Shown here: piece after piece, positions 19,301 through 33,600 of the stretch | Numbering within the stretch: the stretch's first letter is position 1 | How the letters are laid out: every line of letters starts with the position of its first letter | From: Nemertoderma westbladi | Taxonomy: Eukaryota > Xenacoelomorpha > Nemertodermatida > Nemertodermatidae | Direction: 5' to 3' | Length of the DNA: 64,000 nucleotides | Assembly: GCA_032718475.1 (NCBI GenBank) | Contig: JAUCBJ010001919.1 | Coordinates: 1-64,000, forward strand | The notes under the pieces: model-generated | Databases searched by the model: none | What the model was told of the DNA's origin: nothing | What the model saw: only the letters and a program-made list of their open reading frames with translations | Translations under genes and position numbers: made by a program

Positions 19301-20050
19301 TTACTGAATGTCCTCCTACATTACTGAATGTCCTCCTACAGTACTGAATGTCCTCCTACAGTACTGAATGTCCTCCTACATTACTGAATATCCTCCTACA
19401 GTACTGAATGTCCTCCTACAGTACTGAATGTCCTCCTACATTACTGAATGTCCTCCTACAGTACTGAATGTCCTCCTACATTACTGAATGTCCTCCTACA
19501 TTACTGAATGTCCTCCTACATTACTGAATGTCCTCCTACAGTACTGAATGTCCTCCTACATTACTGAATGTCCTCCTACAGTACTGAATGTCCTCCTACA
19601 TTACTGAATATCCTCCTACAGTACTGAATGTCCTCCTACAGTACTGAATGTCCTCCTACAGTAATGAATGTCCTCCTACAGTACTGAATGTCCTCCTACA
19701 TTACATTACTGAATGTCCTCCTACATTACTGAATGTCCTCCTACATTACTGAATGTCCTCCTACATTACTGAATGTCCTCCTACATTACTGAATGTCCTC
19801 CTACAGTACTGAATGTCCTCCTACATTACTGAATGTCCTCCTACATTACATTACTGAATGTCCAACAACATTACTGAATGTCCTCCTACAGTACTGAATG
19901 TCCTCCTACATTACTGAATGTCCTCCTACATTACTGAATGTCCTCCTACATTACTGAATGTCCTCCTACATTACATTACTGAATGTCCTCCTACAGTACT
20001 GAATGTCCTCCTACATTACTGAATATCCTCCTACAGTACTGAATGTCCTC
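16340..20050. repeat. Tandem duplication of a ~1.95-kb higher-order block
   Basis: Rare variants recur in the same order. GAATGTCTTC occurs at 16361 and 18131, and CAATACTGGATGTCC at 16553 and 18323 (offset 1770). Then TCCTTCTACA at 16871 and 18821, GAATGTTCTC at 17211 and 19161, GTAATGAATG at 17711 and 19661, and TCCAACAACA at 17911 and 19861 (offset 1950). The change of offset by 180 bp (nine units) marks a local insertion near 18420-18600 in the second copy. Block borders are approximate. Confidence 0.8.
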
Positions 20051-22099
20051 ATACAGTACTGAATGTCCTCCTACAGTACTGAATGTCCTCCTACAGTACT
20101 GAATGTCCTCCTACATTACTGAATGTCCTCCTACATTACATTACTGAATGTCCTCCTACATTACTGAATGTCCTCCTACAGTACTGAATGTCCTCCTACA
20201 TTACTGAATGTCCTCCTACATTACTGAATGTCCTCCTACATTACTGAATGTCCCCCTACATTACTGAATGTCCTCCTACATTACTGAATGTCCTCCTACA
20301 TTACTGAATGTCCTCCTACATTACTGAATGTCCTCCTACATTACATTACTGAATGTCCTCCTACATTACTGAATGTCCTCCTACATTACTGAATGTCCTC
20401 CTACATTACTGAATGTCCTCCTACAGTACTGAATGTCCTCCTACATTACTGAATATCCTCCTACAGTACTGAATGTCCTCCTACAGTACTGAATGTCCTC
20501 CTACAGTACTGAATGTCCTCCTACAGTACTGAATGTCCTCCTACAGTACTGAATGTCCTCCTACATTACATTACTGAATGTCCTCCTACATTACTGAATG
20601 TCCTCCTACATTACTGAATGTCCTCCTACATTACTGAATATCCTCCTACAGTACTGAATGTCCTCCTACAGTACTGAATGTCCTCCTACAGTACTGAATG
20701 TCCTCCTACAGTACTGAATGTCCACCTACAGTACTGAATGTCCTCCTACAGGACTGAATGTCCTCCTACATTACTGAATGTCCTCCTACAGTACTGAATG
20801 TCCTCCTACAGTACTGAATGTCCTCCTACAGTACTGAATGTCCTCCTACATTACTGAATATCCTCCTACATTACTGAATGTCCTCCTACATTACTGAAAG
20901 TCCTCCTACAGTACTGAATGTCCTCCTACAGTACTGAATGTCCTCCTACATTACTGAATATCCTCCTACATTACTGAATGTCCTCCTACATTACATTACT
21001 GAATGTCCTCCTACATTACATTACTGAATGTCCTCCTACATTACTGAATGTCCTCCTACATTACTGAATGTCCTCCTACATTACTGAATGTCCTCCTACA
21101 GTACTGAATGTCCTCCTACATTACTGAATGTCCCCCTACAGTACTGAATGTCCTCCTACATTACTGAATGTCCTCCTACAGTACTGAATGTCCTCCACAT
21201 TACTGAATATCCTCCTACAGTACTGAATGTCCTCCTACAGTACTGAATGTCTCCTCCTACAGTACTGAATGTCCTCCTACAGTACTGAATGTCCTCCTAC
21301 AGTACTGAATGTCCTCCTACAGTACTGAATGTCCTCCTACATTACATTACTGAATGTCCTCCTACATTACTGAATGTCCTCCTACATTACTGAATGTCCT
21401 CCTACATTACTGAATGTCCTCCTACATTACTGAATGTCCTCCTACAGTACTGAATGTCCTCCTACATTACTGAATGTCCTCCTACATTACATTACTGAAT
21501 GTCCTCCTACATTACTGCATGTCCTCCTACAGTACTGAATGTCCTCCTACAGTACTGAATGTCCTCCTACATTACTGAATATCCTCCTACAGTACTGAAT
21601 GTCCTCCTACAGTACTGAATGTCCTCCTACAGTACTGAATGTCCTCCTACATTACTGAATGTCCTCCTACAGTACTGAATGTCCTCCTACATTACTGAAT
21701 ATCCTCCTACAGTACTGAATGTCCTCCTACAGTACTGAATGTCCTCCTACAGTACTGAATGTCCTCCTACAGTACTGAATGTCCTCCTACAGTACTGAAT
21801 GTCCTCCTACATTACATTACTGAATGTCCTCCTACATTACTGAATGTCCTCCTACATTACTGAATGTCCTCCTACATTACTGAATATCCTCCTACAGTAC
21901 TGAACGTCCTCCTACAGTACTGAATGTCCTCCTACAGTACTGGATGTCCACCTACAGTACTGAATGTCCTCCTACAGTACTGAATGTCCTCCTACATTAC
22001 TGAATGTCCTCCTACAGTACTGAATGTCCTCCTACAGTACTGAATGTCCTCCTACAGTACTGAATGTCCTCCTACATTACTGAATATCCTCCTACATTA

Positions 22100-25000
22100 C
22101 TGAATGTCCTCCTACATTACATTACTGAATGACCTCCTACATTACTGAAAGTCCTCCTACAGTACTGAATGTCCTCCTACAGTACTGAATGTCCTCCTAC
22201 ATTACTGAATATCCTCCTACATTACTGAATGTCCTCCTACATTACATTACTGAATGTCCTCCTACATTACTGAATGTCCTCCTACATTACATTACTGAAT
22301 GTCCTCCTACATTACTGAATATCCTCCTACATTACTGAATGTCCTCCTACATTACTGAATGTCCTCCTACATTACTGAATGTCCTCCTACATTACTGAAT
22401 GTCCTCCTACATTACTGAATGTCCTCCTACATTACTGAATGTCCTCCTACATTACTGAATGTCCTCCTACATTACTGAATGTCCTCCTACATTACTGAAT
22501 GTCCTCCTACATTACTGAATGTCCTCCTACATTACTGAATGTCCTCCTACATTACTGAATGTCCTCCTACATTACTGAATGTCCTCCTACATTACTGAAT
22601 GTCCTCCTACATTACTGAATGTCCTCCTACATTACTGAATGTCCTCCTACATTACTGAATGTCCTCCTACATTACATTACTGAATGTCCTCCTACATTAC
22701 TGAATATCCTCCTACATTACATTACTGAATGTCCTCCTACAGTACTGAAAGTCCTCCTACAGTACTGAATGTCCTCCTACAGTACTGAATGTCCTCCTAC
22801 ATTACTGAATATCCTCCTACATTACTGAATGTCCTCCTACATTACATTACTGAATGTCCTCCTACATTACTGAATGTCCTCCTACATTACATTACTGAAT
22901 GTCCTCCTACATTACTGAATATCCTCCTACATTACTGAATGTCCTCCTACATTACTGAATGTCCTCCTACATTACTGAATGTCCTCCTACATTACTGAAT
23001 GTCCTCCTACATTACTGAATGTCCTCCTACATTGCTGAATGTCCTCCTACATTACATTACTGAATGTCCTCCTACATTACTGAATGTCCTCCTACAGTAC
23101 TGAATGTCCTCCTACATTACTGAATGTCCTCCTACATTACTGAATATCCTCCTACAGTACTGAATGTCCTCCTACAGTACTGAATGTCCTCCTTCAGTAC
23201 TGAATGTCCTCCTACAGTACTGAATGTCCTCCTACATTACTGAATATCCTCCTACATTACTGAATGTCCTCCTACATTACATTACTGAATGTCCTCCTAC
23301 ATTACATTACTGAATGTCCTCCTACATTACTGAATATCCTCCTACATTACTGAATATCCTCCTACATTACATTACTGAATGTCCTCCTACATTACATTAC
23401 TGAATGTCCTCCTACATTACAGTACTGAATGTCCTCCTACAGTACTGAATGTCCTCCTACAGTACTGAATGTCCTCCTACAGTACTGAATGTCCTCCTAC
23501 ATTACTGAATGTCCTCCTACATTACATTACTGAATATCCTCATACAGTACTGAATGTCCTCCTACAGTACTGAATGTCCTCCTTCAGTACTGAATGTCCT
23601 CCTACAGTACTGAATGTCCTCCTACATTACTGAATGTCCTCCTACAGTACTGAATGTCCTCCTACAGTACTGAATGTCCTCCTACATTACTGAATGTCCT
23701 CCTACATTACATTACTGAATGTCCTCCTACATTACTGAATATCCTCCTACAGTACTGAATGTCCTCCTACAGTACTGAATGTCCTCCTTCAGTACTGAAT
23801 GTCCTCCTACAGTACTGAATGTCCTCCTACATTACTGAATGTCCTCCTACATTACTGAATGTCCTCCTACATTACTGAATGTCCTCCTACATTACTGAAT
23901 GTCCTCCTACATTACTGAATGTCCTCCTACAGTACTGAATGTCCTCCTACAGTACTGAATGTCCTCCTACATTACTGAATGTCCTCCTACATTACATTAC
24001 TGAATGTCCTCCTACATTACTGAATATCCTCCTACATTACTGAATGTCCTCCTACATTACATTACTGAATGTCCTCCTACATTACATTACTGAATGTCCT
24101 CCTACATTACTGAATATCCTCCTACATTACTGAATATCCTCCTACATTACATTACTGAATGTCCTCCTACATTACATTACTGAATGTCCTCCTACATTAC
24201 ATTACTGAATGTCCTCCTACATTACATTACTGAATGTCCTCCTACATTACATTACTGAATGTCCTCCTACATTACATTACTGAATGTCCTCCTACATTAC
24301 TGAATGTCCTTCTACATTACTGAATGTCCTCCTACATTACATTACTGAATGTCCTCCTACATTACATTACTGAATGTCCTTCTACATTACTGAATGTCCT
24401 CCTACATTACTGAATGTCCTCCTACATTACATTACTGAATGTCCTTCTACATTACTGAATGTCCTCCTACATTACATTACTGAATGTCCTCCTACATTAC
24501 TGAATGTCCTCCTACATTACATTACTGAATGTCCTCCTACATTACATTACTGAATGTCCTCCTACATTACTGAACATCCTCCTACAGTACTGAATGTCCT
24601 CCTACAGTACTGAATGTCCTCCTACAGTACTGAATGTCCTCCTACAGTACTGAATGTCCTCCTACATTACATTACTGAATGTCCTCCTACATTACTGAAT
24701 GTCCTCCTACATTACTGAATGTCCTCCTACATTACTGAATGTCCTCCTACATTACTGAATGTCCTCCTACAGTACTGAATGTCCTCCTACATTACTGAAT
24801 GTCCTCCTACATTACATTACTGAATGTCCTCCTACATTACTGAATGTCCTCCTACAGTACTGAATGTCCTCCTACATTACTGAATGTCCTCCTACATTAC
24901 TGAATGTCCTCCTACATTACTGAATGTCCTCCTACATTACTGAATGTCCTCCTACATTACTGAATGTCCTCCTACATTACATTACTGAATGTCCTCCTAC

Positions 25001-28000
25001 AGTACTGAATGTCCTCCTACATTACTGAATATCCTCCTACAGTACTGAATGTCCTCCTACAGTACTGAATGTCCTCCTACAGTACTGAATGTCCTCCTAC
25101 AGTACTGAATGTCCTCCTACATTACATTAATGAATGTCCTCCTACATTACTGAATGTCCTCCTACATTACTGAATGTCCTCCTACAGTACTGAATGTCCT
25201 CCTACATTACTGAATGTCCTCCTACATTACATTACTGAATGTCCTCCTACATTACTGAATGTCCTCCTACATTACTGAATGTCCTCCTACATTACTGAAT
25301 GTCCTCCTACATTACTGAATGTCCTCCTACATTACATTACTGAATGTCCTCCTACATTACATTACTGAATGTCCTCCTACATTACTGAATGTCCTCCTAC
25401 ATTACTGAATGTCCTCCTACATTACTGAATGTCCTCCTACAGTACTGAATGTCCTCCTACATTACTGAATATCCTCCTACAGTACTGAATGTCCTCCTAC
25501 AGTACTGAATGTCCTCCTACAGTACTGAATGTCCTCCTACAGTACTGAATGTCCTCCTACAGTACTGAATGTCCTCCTACATTACATTACTGAATGTCCT
25601 CCTACATTACTGAATGTCCTCCTACATTACTGAATGTCCTCCTACATTACTGAATATCCTCCTACAGTACTGAATGTCCTCCTACAGTACTGAATGTCCT
25701 CCTACAGTACTGAATGTCCACCTACAGTACTGAATGTCCTCCTACAGTACTGAATGTCCTCCTACATTACTGAATGTCCTCCTACAGTACTGAATGTCCT
25801 CCTACAGTACTGAATGTCCTCCTACAGTACTGAATGTCCTCCTACATTACTGAATATCCTCCTACATTACTGAATGTCCTCCTACATTACATTACTGAAT
25901 GACCTCCTACATTACTGAAAGTCCTCCTACAGTACTGAATGTCCTCCTACAGTACTGAATGTCCTCCTACATTACTGAATATCCTCCTACATTACTGAAT
26001 GTCCTCCTACATTACATTACTGAATGTCCTCCTACATTACTGAATGTCCTCCTACATTACATTACTGAATGTCCTCCTACATTACTGAATATCCTCCTAC
26101 ATTACTGAATGTCCTCCTACATTACTGAATGTCCTCCTACATTACTGAATGTCCTCCTACATTACATTACTGAATGTCCTCCTACATTACTGAATATCCT
26201 CCTACATTACATTACTGAATGTCCTCCTACAGTACTGAAAGTCCTCCTACAGTACTGAATGTCCTCCTACAGTACTGAATGTCCTCCTACATTACTGAAT
26301 ATCCTCCTACATTACTGAATGTCCTCCTACATTACATTACTGAATGTCCTCCTACATTACTGAATGTCCTCCTACATTACATTACTGAATGTCCTCCTAC
26401 ATTACTGAATATCCTCCTACATTACTGAATGTCCTCCTACATTACTGAATGTCCTCCTACATTACTGAATGTCCTCCTACATTACTGAATGTCCTCCTAC
26501 ATTACTGAATGTCCTCCTACATTGCTGAATGTCCTCCTACATTACATTACTGAATGTCCTCCTACATTACTGAATGTCCTCCTACAGTACTGAATGTCCT
26601 CCTACATTACTGAATGTCCTCCTACATTACTGAATATCCTCCTACAGTACTGAATGTCCTCCTACAGTACTGAATGTCCTCCTTCAGTACTGAATGTCCT
26701 CCTACAGTACTGAATGTCCTCCTACATTACTGAATATCCTCCTACATTACTGAATGTCCTCCTACATTACATTACTGAATGTCCTCCTACATTACATTAC
26801 TGAATGTCCTCCTACATTACTGAATATCCTCCTACATTACTGAATATCCTCCTACATTACATTACTGAATGTCCTCCTACATTACATTACTGAATGTCCT
26901 CCTACATTACAGTACTGAATGTCCTCCTACAGTACTGAATGTCCTCCTACAGTACTGAATGTCCTCCTACAGTACTGAATGTCCTCCTACATTACTGAAT
27001 GTCCTCCTACATTACATTACTGAATATCCTCATACAGTACTGAATGTCCTCCTACAGTACTGAATGTCCTCCTTCAGTACTGAATGTCCTCCTACAGTAC
27101 TGAATGTCCTCCTACATTACTGAATGTCCTCCTACAGTACTGAATGTCCTCCTACAGTACTGAATGTCCTCCTACATTACTGAATGTCCTCCTACATTAC
27201 ATTACTGAATGTCCTCCTACATTACTGAATATCCTCCTACAGTACTGAATGTCCTCCTACAGTACTGAATGTCCTCCTTCAGTACTGAATGTCCTCCTAC
27301 AGTACTGAATGTCCTCCTACATTACTGAATGTCCTCCTACATTACTGAATGTCCTCCTACATTACTGAATGTCCTCCTACATTACTGAATGTCCTCCTAC
27401 ATTACTGAATGTCCTCCTACAGTACTGAATGTCCTCCTACAGTACTGAATGTCCTCCTACATTACTGAATGTCCTCCTACATTACATTACTGAATGTCCT
27501 CCTACATTACTGAATATCCTCCTACATTACTGAATGTCCTCCTACATTACATTACTGAATGTCCTCCTACATTACATTACTGAATGTCCTCCTACATTAC
27601 ATTACTGAATGTCCTCCTACATTACTGAATATCCTCCTACATTACTGAATGTCCACCTACATTACTGAATGTCCTCCTACATTACATTACTGAATGTCCT
27701 CCTACATTACATTACTGAATGTCCTCCTACATTACATTACTGAATGTCCTCCTACATTACATTACTGAATGTCCTCCTACATTACATTACTGAATGTCCT
27801 CCTACATTACATTACTGAATGTCCACCTACATTACTGAATGTCCTCCTACATTACATTACTGAATGTCCTCCTACATTACATTACTGAATGTCCTCCTAC
27901 ATTACATTACTGAATGTCCTCCTACATTACATTACTGAATGTCCTCCTACATTACATTACTGAATGTCCTCCTACATTACATTACTGAATGTCCTCCTAC

Positions 28001-31000
28001 ATTACTGAATGTCCTTCTACATTACTGAATGTCCTCCTACATTACATTACTGAATGTCCTCCTACATTACATTACTGAATGTCCTTCTACATTACTGAAT
28101 GTCCTCCTACATTACTGAATGTCCTCCTACATTACATTACTGAATGTCCTTCTACATTACTGAATGTCCTCCTACATTACATTACTGAATGTCCTCCTAC
28201 ATTACTGAATGTCCTCCTACATTACATTACTGAATGTCCTCCTACATTACATTACTGAATGTCCTCCTACATTACTGAACATCCTCCTACAGTACTGAAT
28301 GTCCTCCTACAGTACTGAATGTCCTCCTACAGTACTGAATGTCCTCCTACAGTACTGAATGTCCTCCTACATTACATTACTGAATGTCCTCCTACATTAC
28401 TGAATGTCCTCCTACATTACTGAATGTCCTCCTACATTACTGAATGTCCTCCTACATTACTGAATGTCCTCCTACAGTACTGAATGTCCTCCTACATTAC
28501 TGAATGTCCTCCTACATTACATTACTGAATGTCCTCCTACATTACTGAATGTCCTCCTACAGTACTGAATGTCCTCCTACATTACTGAATGTCCTCCTAC
28601 ATTACTGAATGTCCTCCTACATTACTGAATGTCCTCCTACATTACTGAATGTCCTCCTACATTACTGAATGTCCTCCTACATTACATTACTGAATGTCCT
28701 CCTACAGTACTGAATGTCCTCCTACATTACTGAATATCCTCCTACAGTACTGAATGTCCTCCTACAGTACTGAATGTCCTCCTACAGTACTGAATGTCCT
28801 CCTACAGTACTGAATGTCCTCCTACATTACATTAATGAATGTCCTCCTACATTACTGAATGTCCTCCTACATTACTGAATGTCCTCCTACAGTACTGAAT
28901 GTCCTCCTACATTACTGAATGTCCTCCTACATTACATTACTGAATGTCCTCCTACATTACTGAATGTCCTCCTACATTACTGAATGTCCTCCTACATTAC
29001 TGAATGTCCTCCTACATTACTGAATGTCCTCCTACATTACATTACTGAATGTCCTCCTACATTACATTACTGAATGTCCTCCTACATTACTGAATGTCCT
29101 CCTACATTACTGAATGTCCTCCTACATTACTGAATGTCCTCCTACAGTACTGAATGTCCTCCTACATTACTGAATATCCTCCTACAGTACTGAATGTCCT
29201 CCTACAGTACTGAATGTCCTCCTACAGTACTGAATGTCCTCCTACAGTACTGAATGTCCTCCTACAGTACTGAATGTCCTCCTACATTACATTACTGAAT
29301 GTCCTCCTACATTACTGAATGTCCTCCTACATTACTGAATGTCCTCCTACATTACTGAATATCCTCCTACAGTACTGAATGTCCTCCTACAGTACTGAAT
29401 GTCCTCCTACAGTACTGAATGTCCACCTACAGTACTGAATGTCCTCCTACAGTACTGAATGTCCTCCTACATTACTGAATGTCCTCCTACAGTACTGAAT
29501 GTCCTCCTACAGTACTGAATGTCCTCCTACAGTACTGAATGTCCTCCTACATTACTGAATATCCTCCTACATTACTGAATGTCCTCCTACATTACATTAC
29601 TGAATGACCTCCTACATTACTGAAAGTCCTCCTACAGTACTGAATGTCCTCCTACAGTACTGAATGTCCTCCTACATTACTGAATATCCTCCTACATTAC
29701 TGAATGTCCTCCTACATTACATTACTGAATGTCCTCCTACATTACTGAATGTCCTCCTACATTACATTACTGAATGTCCTCCTACATTACTGAATATCCT
29801 CCTACATTACTGAATGTCCTCCTACATTACTGAATGTCCTCCTACATTACTGAATGTCCTCCTACATTACTGAATGTCCTCCTACATTACTGAATGTCCT
29901 CCTACATTACTGAATGTCCTCCTACATTACTGAATGTCCTCCTACATTACTGAATGTCCTCCTACATTACTGAATGTCCTCCTACATTACTGAATGTCCT
30001 CCTACATTACTGAATGTCCTCCTACATTACTGAATGTCCTCCTACATTACTGAATGTCCTCCTACATTACTGAATGTCCTCCTACATTACTGAATGTCCT
30101 CCTACATTACTGAATGTCCTCCTACATTACATTACTGAATGTCCTCCTACATTACTGAATATCCTCCTACATTACATTACTGAATGTCCTCCTACAGTAC
30201 TGAAAGTCCTCCTACAGTACTGAATGTCCTCCTACAGAACTGAATGTCCTCCTACATTACTGAATATCCTCCTACATTACAGAATGTCCTCCTACATTAC
30301 ATTACTGAATGTCCTCCTACATTACTGAATGTCCTCCTACATTACATTACTGAATGTCCTCCTACATTACTGAATATCCTCCTACATTACTGAATGTCCT
30401 CCTACATTACTGAATGTCCCCCTACATTACTGAATGTCCTCCTACATTACTGAATGTCCTCCTACATTACTGAATGTCCTCCTACATTACTGAATGTCCT
30501 CCTACATTACTGAATGTCCTCCTACATTACTGAATGTCCTCCTACATTACATTACTGAATGTCCTCCTACATTACTGAATGTCCTCCTACAGTACTGAAT
30601 GTCCTCCTACATTACTGAATGTCCTCCTACATTACTGAATATCCTCCTACAGTACTGAATGTCCTCCTACAGTACTGAATGTCCTCCTACAGTACTGAAT
30701 GTCCTCCTACAGTACTGAATGTCCTCCTACATTACTGAATATCCTCCTACATTACTGAATGTCCTCCTACATTACATTACTGAATGTCCTCCTACATTAC
30801 ATTACTGAATGTCCTCCTACATTACTGAATATCCTCCTACATTACTGAATATCCTCCTACATTACATTACTGAATGTCCTCCTACATTACATTACTGAAT
30901 GTCCTCCTACATTACAGTACTGAATGTCCTCCTACAGTACTGAATGTCCTCCTACAGTACTGAATGTCCTCCTACAGTACTGAATGTCCTCCTACATTAC

Positions 31001-32960
31001 TGAATGTCCTCCTACATTACATTACTGAATGTCCTCCTACATTACTGAATATCCTCCTACCTTACTGAATGTCCTCCTACATTACATTACTGAATGTCCT
31101 CCTACATTACATTACTGAATGTCCTCCTACATTACTGAATATCCTCCTACATTACTGAATATCCTCCTACATTACATTACTGAATGTCCTCCTACATTAC
31201 ATTACTGAATGTCCTCCTACATTACATTACTGAATGTCCTCCTACATTACATTACTGAATGTCCTCCTACATTACATTACTGAATGTCCTCCTACATTAC
31301 ATTACTGAATGTCCTCCTACATTACTGAATGTCCTTCTACATTACTGAATGTCCTCCTACATTACATTACTGAATGTCCTCCTACATTACATTACTGAAT
31401 GTCCTTCTACATTACTGAATGTCCTCCTACATTACTGAATGTCCTCCTACATTACATTACTTAATGTCCTTCTACATTACTGAATGTCCTCCTACATTAC
31501 ATTACTGAATGTCCTCCTACATTACTGAATGTCCTCCTACATTACATTACTGAATGTCCTCCTACATTACATTACTGAATGTCCTCCTACATTACTGAAC
31601 ATCCTCCTACAGTACTGAATGTCCTCCTACAGTACTGAATGTCCTCCTACAGTACTGAATGTCCTCCTACAGTACTGAATGTCCTCCTACATTACATTAC
31701 TGAATGTCCTCCTACATTACTGAATGTCCTCCTACATTACTGAATGTCCTCCTACATTACTGAATGTCCTCCTACATTACTGAATGTCCTCCTACAGTAC
31801 TGAATGTCCTCCTACATTACTGAATGTCCTCCTACATTACATTACTGAATGTCCTCCTACATTACTGAATGTCCTCCTACAGTACTGAATGTCCTCCTAC
31901 ATTACTGAATGTCCTCATACATTACTGAATGTCCTCCTACATTACTGAATGTCCTCCTACATTACTGAATGTCCTCCTACATTACTGAATGTCCTCCTAC
32001 ATTACATTACTGAATGTCCTCCTACAGTACTGAATGTCCTCCTACATTACTGAATATCCTCCTACAGTACTGAATGTCCTCCTACAGTACTGAATGTCCT
32101 CCTACAGTACTGAATGTCCTCCTACAGTACTGAATGTCCTCCTACATTACATTAATGAATGTCCTTCTACATTACTGAATGTCCTCCTACATTACTGAAT
32201 GTCCTCCTACAGTACTGAATGTCCTCCTACATTACTGAATGTCCTCCTACATTACATTACTGAATGTCCTCCTACATTACTGAATGTCCTCCTACAGTAC
32301 TGAATGTCCTCCTACATTACTGAATGTCCTCCTACATTACTGAATGTCCTCCTACATTACTGAATGTCCCCCTACATTACTGAATGTCCTCCTACATTAC
32401 TGAATGTCCTCCTACATTACTGAATGTCCTCCTAGATTACTGAATGTCCTCCTACATTACATTACTGAATGTCCTCCTACATTACTGAATGTCCTCCTAC
32501 ATTACTGAATGTCCTCCTACATTACTGAATGTCCTCCTACAGTACTGAATGTCCTCCTACATTACTGAATATCCTCCTACCGTACTGAATGTCCTCCTAC
32601 AGTACTGAATGTCCTCCTACAGTACTGAATGTCCTCCTACAGTACTGAATGTCCTCCTACATTACTGAATGTCCTCCTACATTACTGAATGTCCTCCTAC
32701 ATTACTGAATGTCCTCCTACATTACTGAATATCCTCCTACAGTACTGAATGTCCTCCTACAGTACTGAATGTCCTCCTACAGTACTGAATGTCCTCCTAC
32801 AGTACTGAATGTCCACCTACAGTACTGAATGTCCTCCTACAGTACTGAATGTCCTCCTACATTACTGAATGTCCTCCTACAGTACTGAATGTCCTCCTAC
32901 AGTACTGAATGTCCTCCTACAGTACTGAATGCCCTCCTACATTACTGAATATCCTCCTAC
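22100..32960. repeat. Higher-order repeats of about 3.3-3.8 kb (three copies)
   Basis: GAATGACCTCC occurs at about 22127, 25897 and 29602. GAACATCCTCC occurs at about 24572, 28277 and 31597. The intervals (about 3770, 3705, 3705, 3320) show three related blocks differing by indels of whole units. One variable element is a run of canonical units near 22340-22670, present again at 29810-30120 but much shorter near 26100-26160. Confidence 0.8.
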
Positions 32961-33015
32961 ATTACTGAATGTCCTCCTACATTACATTACTGAATGTCCT
33001 CCTACATTACATTAC

Positions 33016-33020
33016 TGAAT
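33016..33020 (+). repeat. LINE-C target-site duplication, left copy (TGAAT)
   Basis: The last five satellite bases before the LINE-C tail. They match 38000-38004 on the other side and the single TGAAT at the same point in uninterrupted paralogous repeat copies. Confidence 0.7.
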
Positions 33021-33046
33021 TTGATTTGATTTGATTTGATTTTTTT
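33021..33046 (-). repeat. LINE-C 3' tail microsatellite
   Basis: (TTGAT)4 followed by T6 on the plus strand. On the element's own strand this is an A-run then AAATC-type pentamers, ending exactly at the satellite junction. A short tandem 3' tail in place of poly-A is typical of CR1/L2-type elements. Confidence 0.85.
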
Positions 33047-33600
33047 ACCTCAACAACAAATTATATGCACTAAACAGATAAAATCGCAATGTAAAGCGAA
33101 ACAACGATGAGAAACAACAATGAATATTATATAACTATGCATAGTAGTGTAAAGCGTAGGTAAAATATTATTAATATAATGTGCAGTATAAACAAGAAGG
33201 ATATCGTATGTAGTGAATATAAATGTAGATATGTATGTAAATAGGAGTGTAAATATAATTAATGTAACGTACTGTAAAAACAAGAAGGATAGCGTATGTA
33301 GTGACGTGTGGATGGCCTCATGAGGTTTCACCTCGTTTCCATGAGGGTCCAGGATAAAACTCAAGTAAAATAAATATCTGTGAATATACCGGTAATTAGC
33401 GGTAAGTATATAAAGAGTAAAAAGCATATATAATTGAATTAAAGGTACGGTTGATACTGTGGTTTATCTAAGAGTAAAAAAACAGATAAAATTGAAATAA
33501 AAGGTAGACCAAGAGTAGTATATATTATAAATCTCGAATACGTTAAAAATTAAATAAATAGAGATATTATTGTATCGGTCGGTCTAAAATTCGTTAAAAA
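33047..33600 (-). other. LINE-C 3' untranslated region
   Basis: Non-coding DNA between the ORF2 stop and the tail. It has a 26-bp direct repeat with one mismatch (33191-33216 and 33279-33304; core AACAAGAAGGAT), a perfect palindrome CCTCATGAGG (33316-33325) near a second ATGAGG, and a 16-bp repeat CGTTAAAAATTAAATA (33541 and 33592). An AT-rich hydrophobic open frame at 33050-33427 is judged spurious. Confidence 0.65.

Larger units (their letters stand above)
16009..33020. repeat. 20-bp satellite array, left block
   Basis: Tandem repeats of CTACATTACTGAATGTCCTC fill this 17-kb block. Common unit variants are CTACAGTACTGAATGTCCTC, units with GAATATCCTC, and 25-bp units with an extra ATTAC (CTACATTACATTACTGAAT...). 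Rarer marked variants (GAACATCC, GAAAGTCC, CCTTCAGTAC, CTACCGTACT, GAATGACC) recur at long spacing and reveal higher-order repeats. Each canonical unit contains a 5-bp dyad ACATT-ACTG-AATGT. Every frame is closed by TGA or TAA at short intervals. The array ends precisely at the LINE-C insertion and resumes at 38000. Confidence 0.97.

Noticed and set aside
16009-33020. CRISPR-like array
   Set aside because: Units are directly tandem with no spacers, and the context is eukaryotic with no cas genes.
33050-33427. 125-codon hydrophobic minus-strand open frame
   Set aside because: It lies in the AT-rich 3' UTR of LINE-C; the apparent membrane-like composition comes from AT bias.
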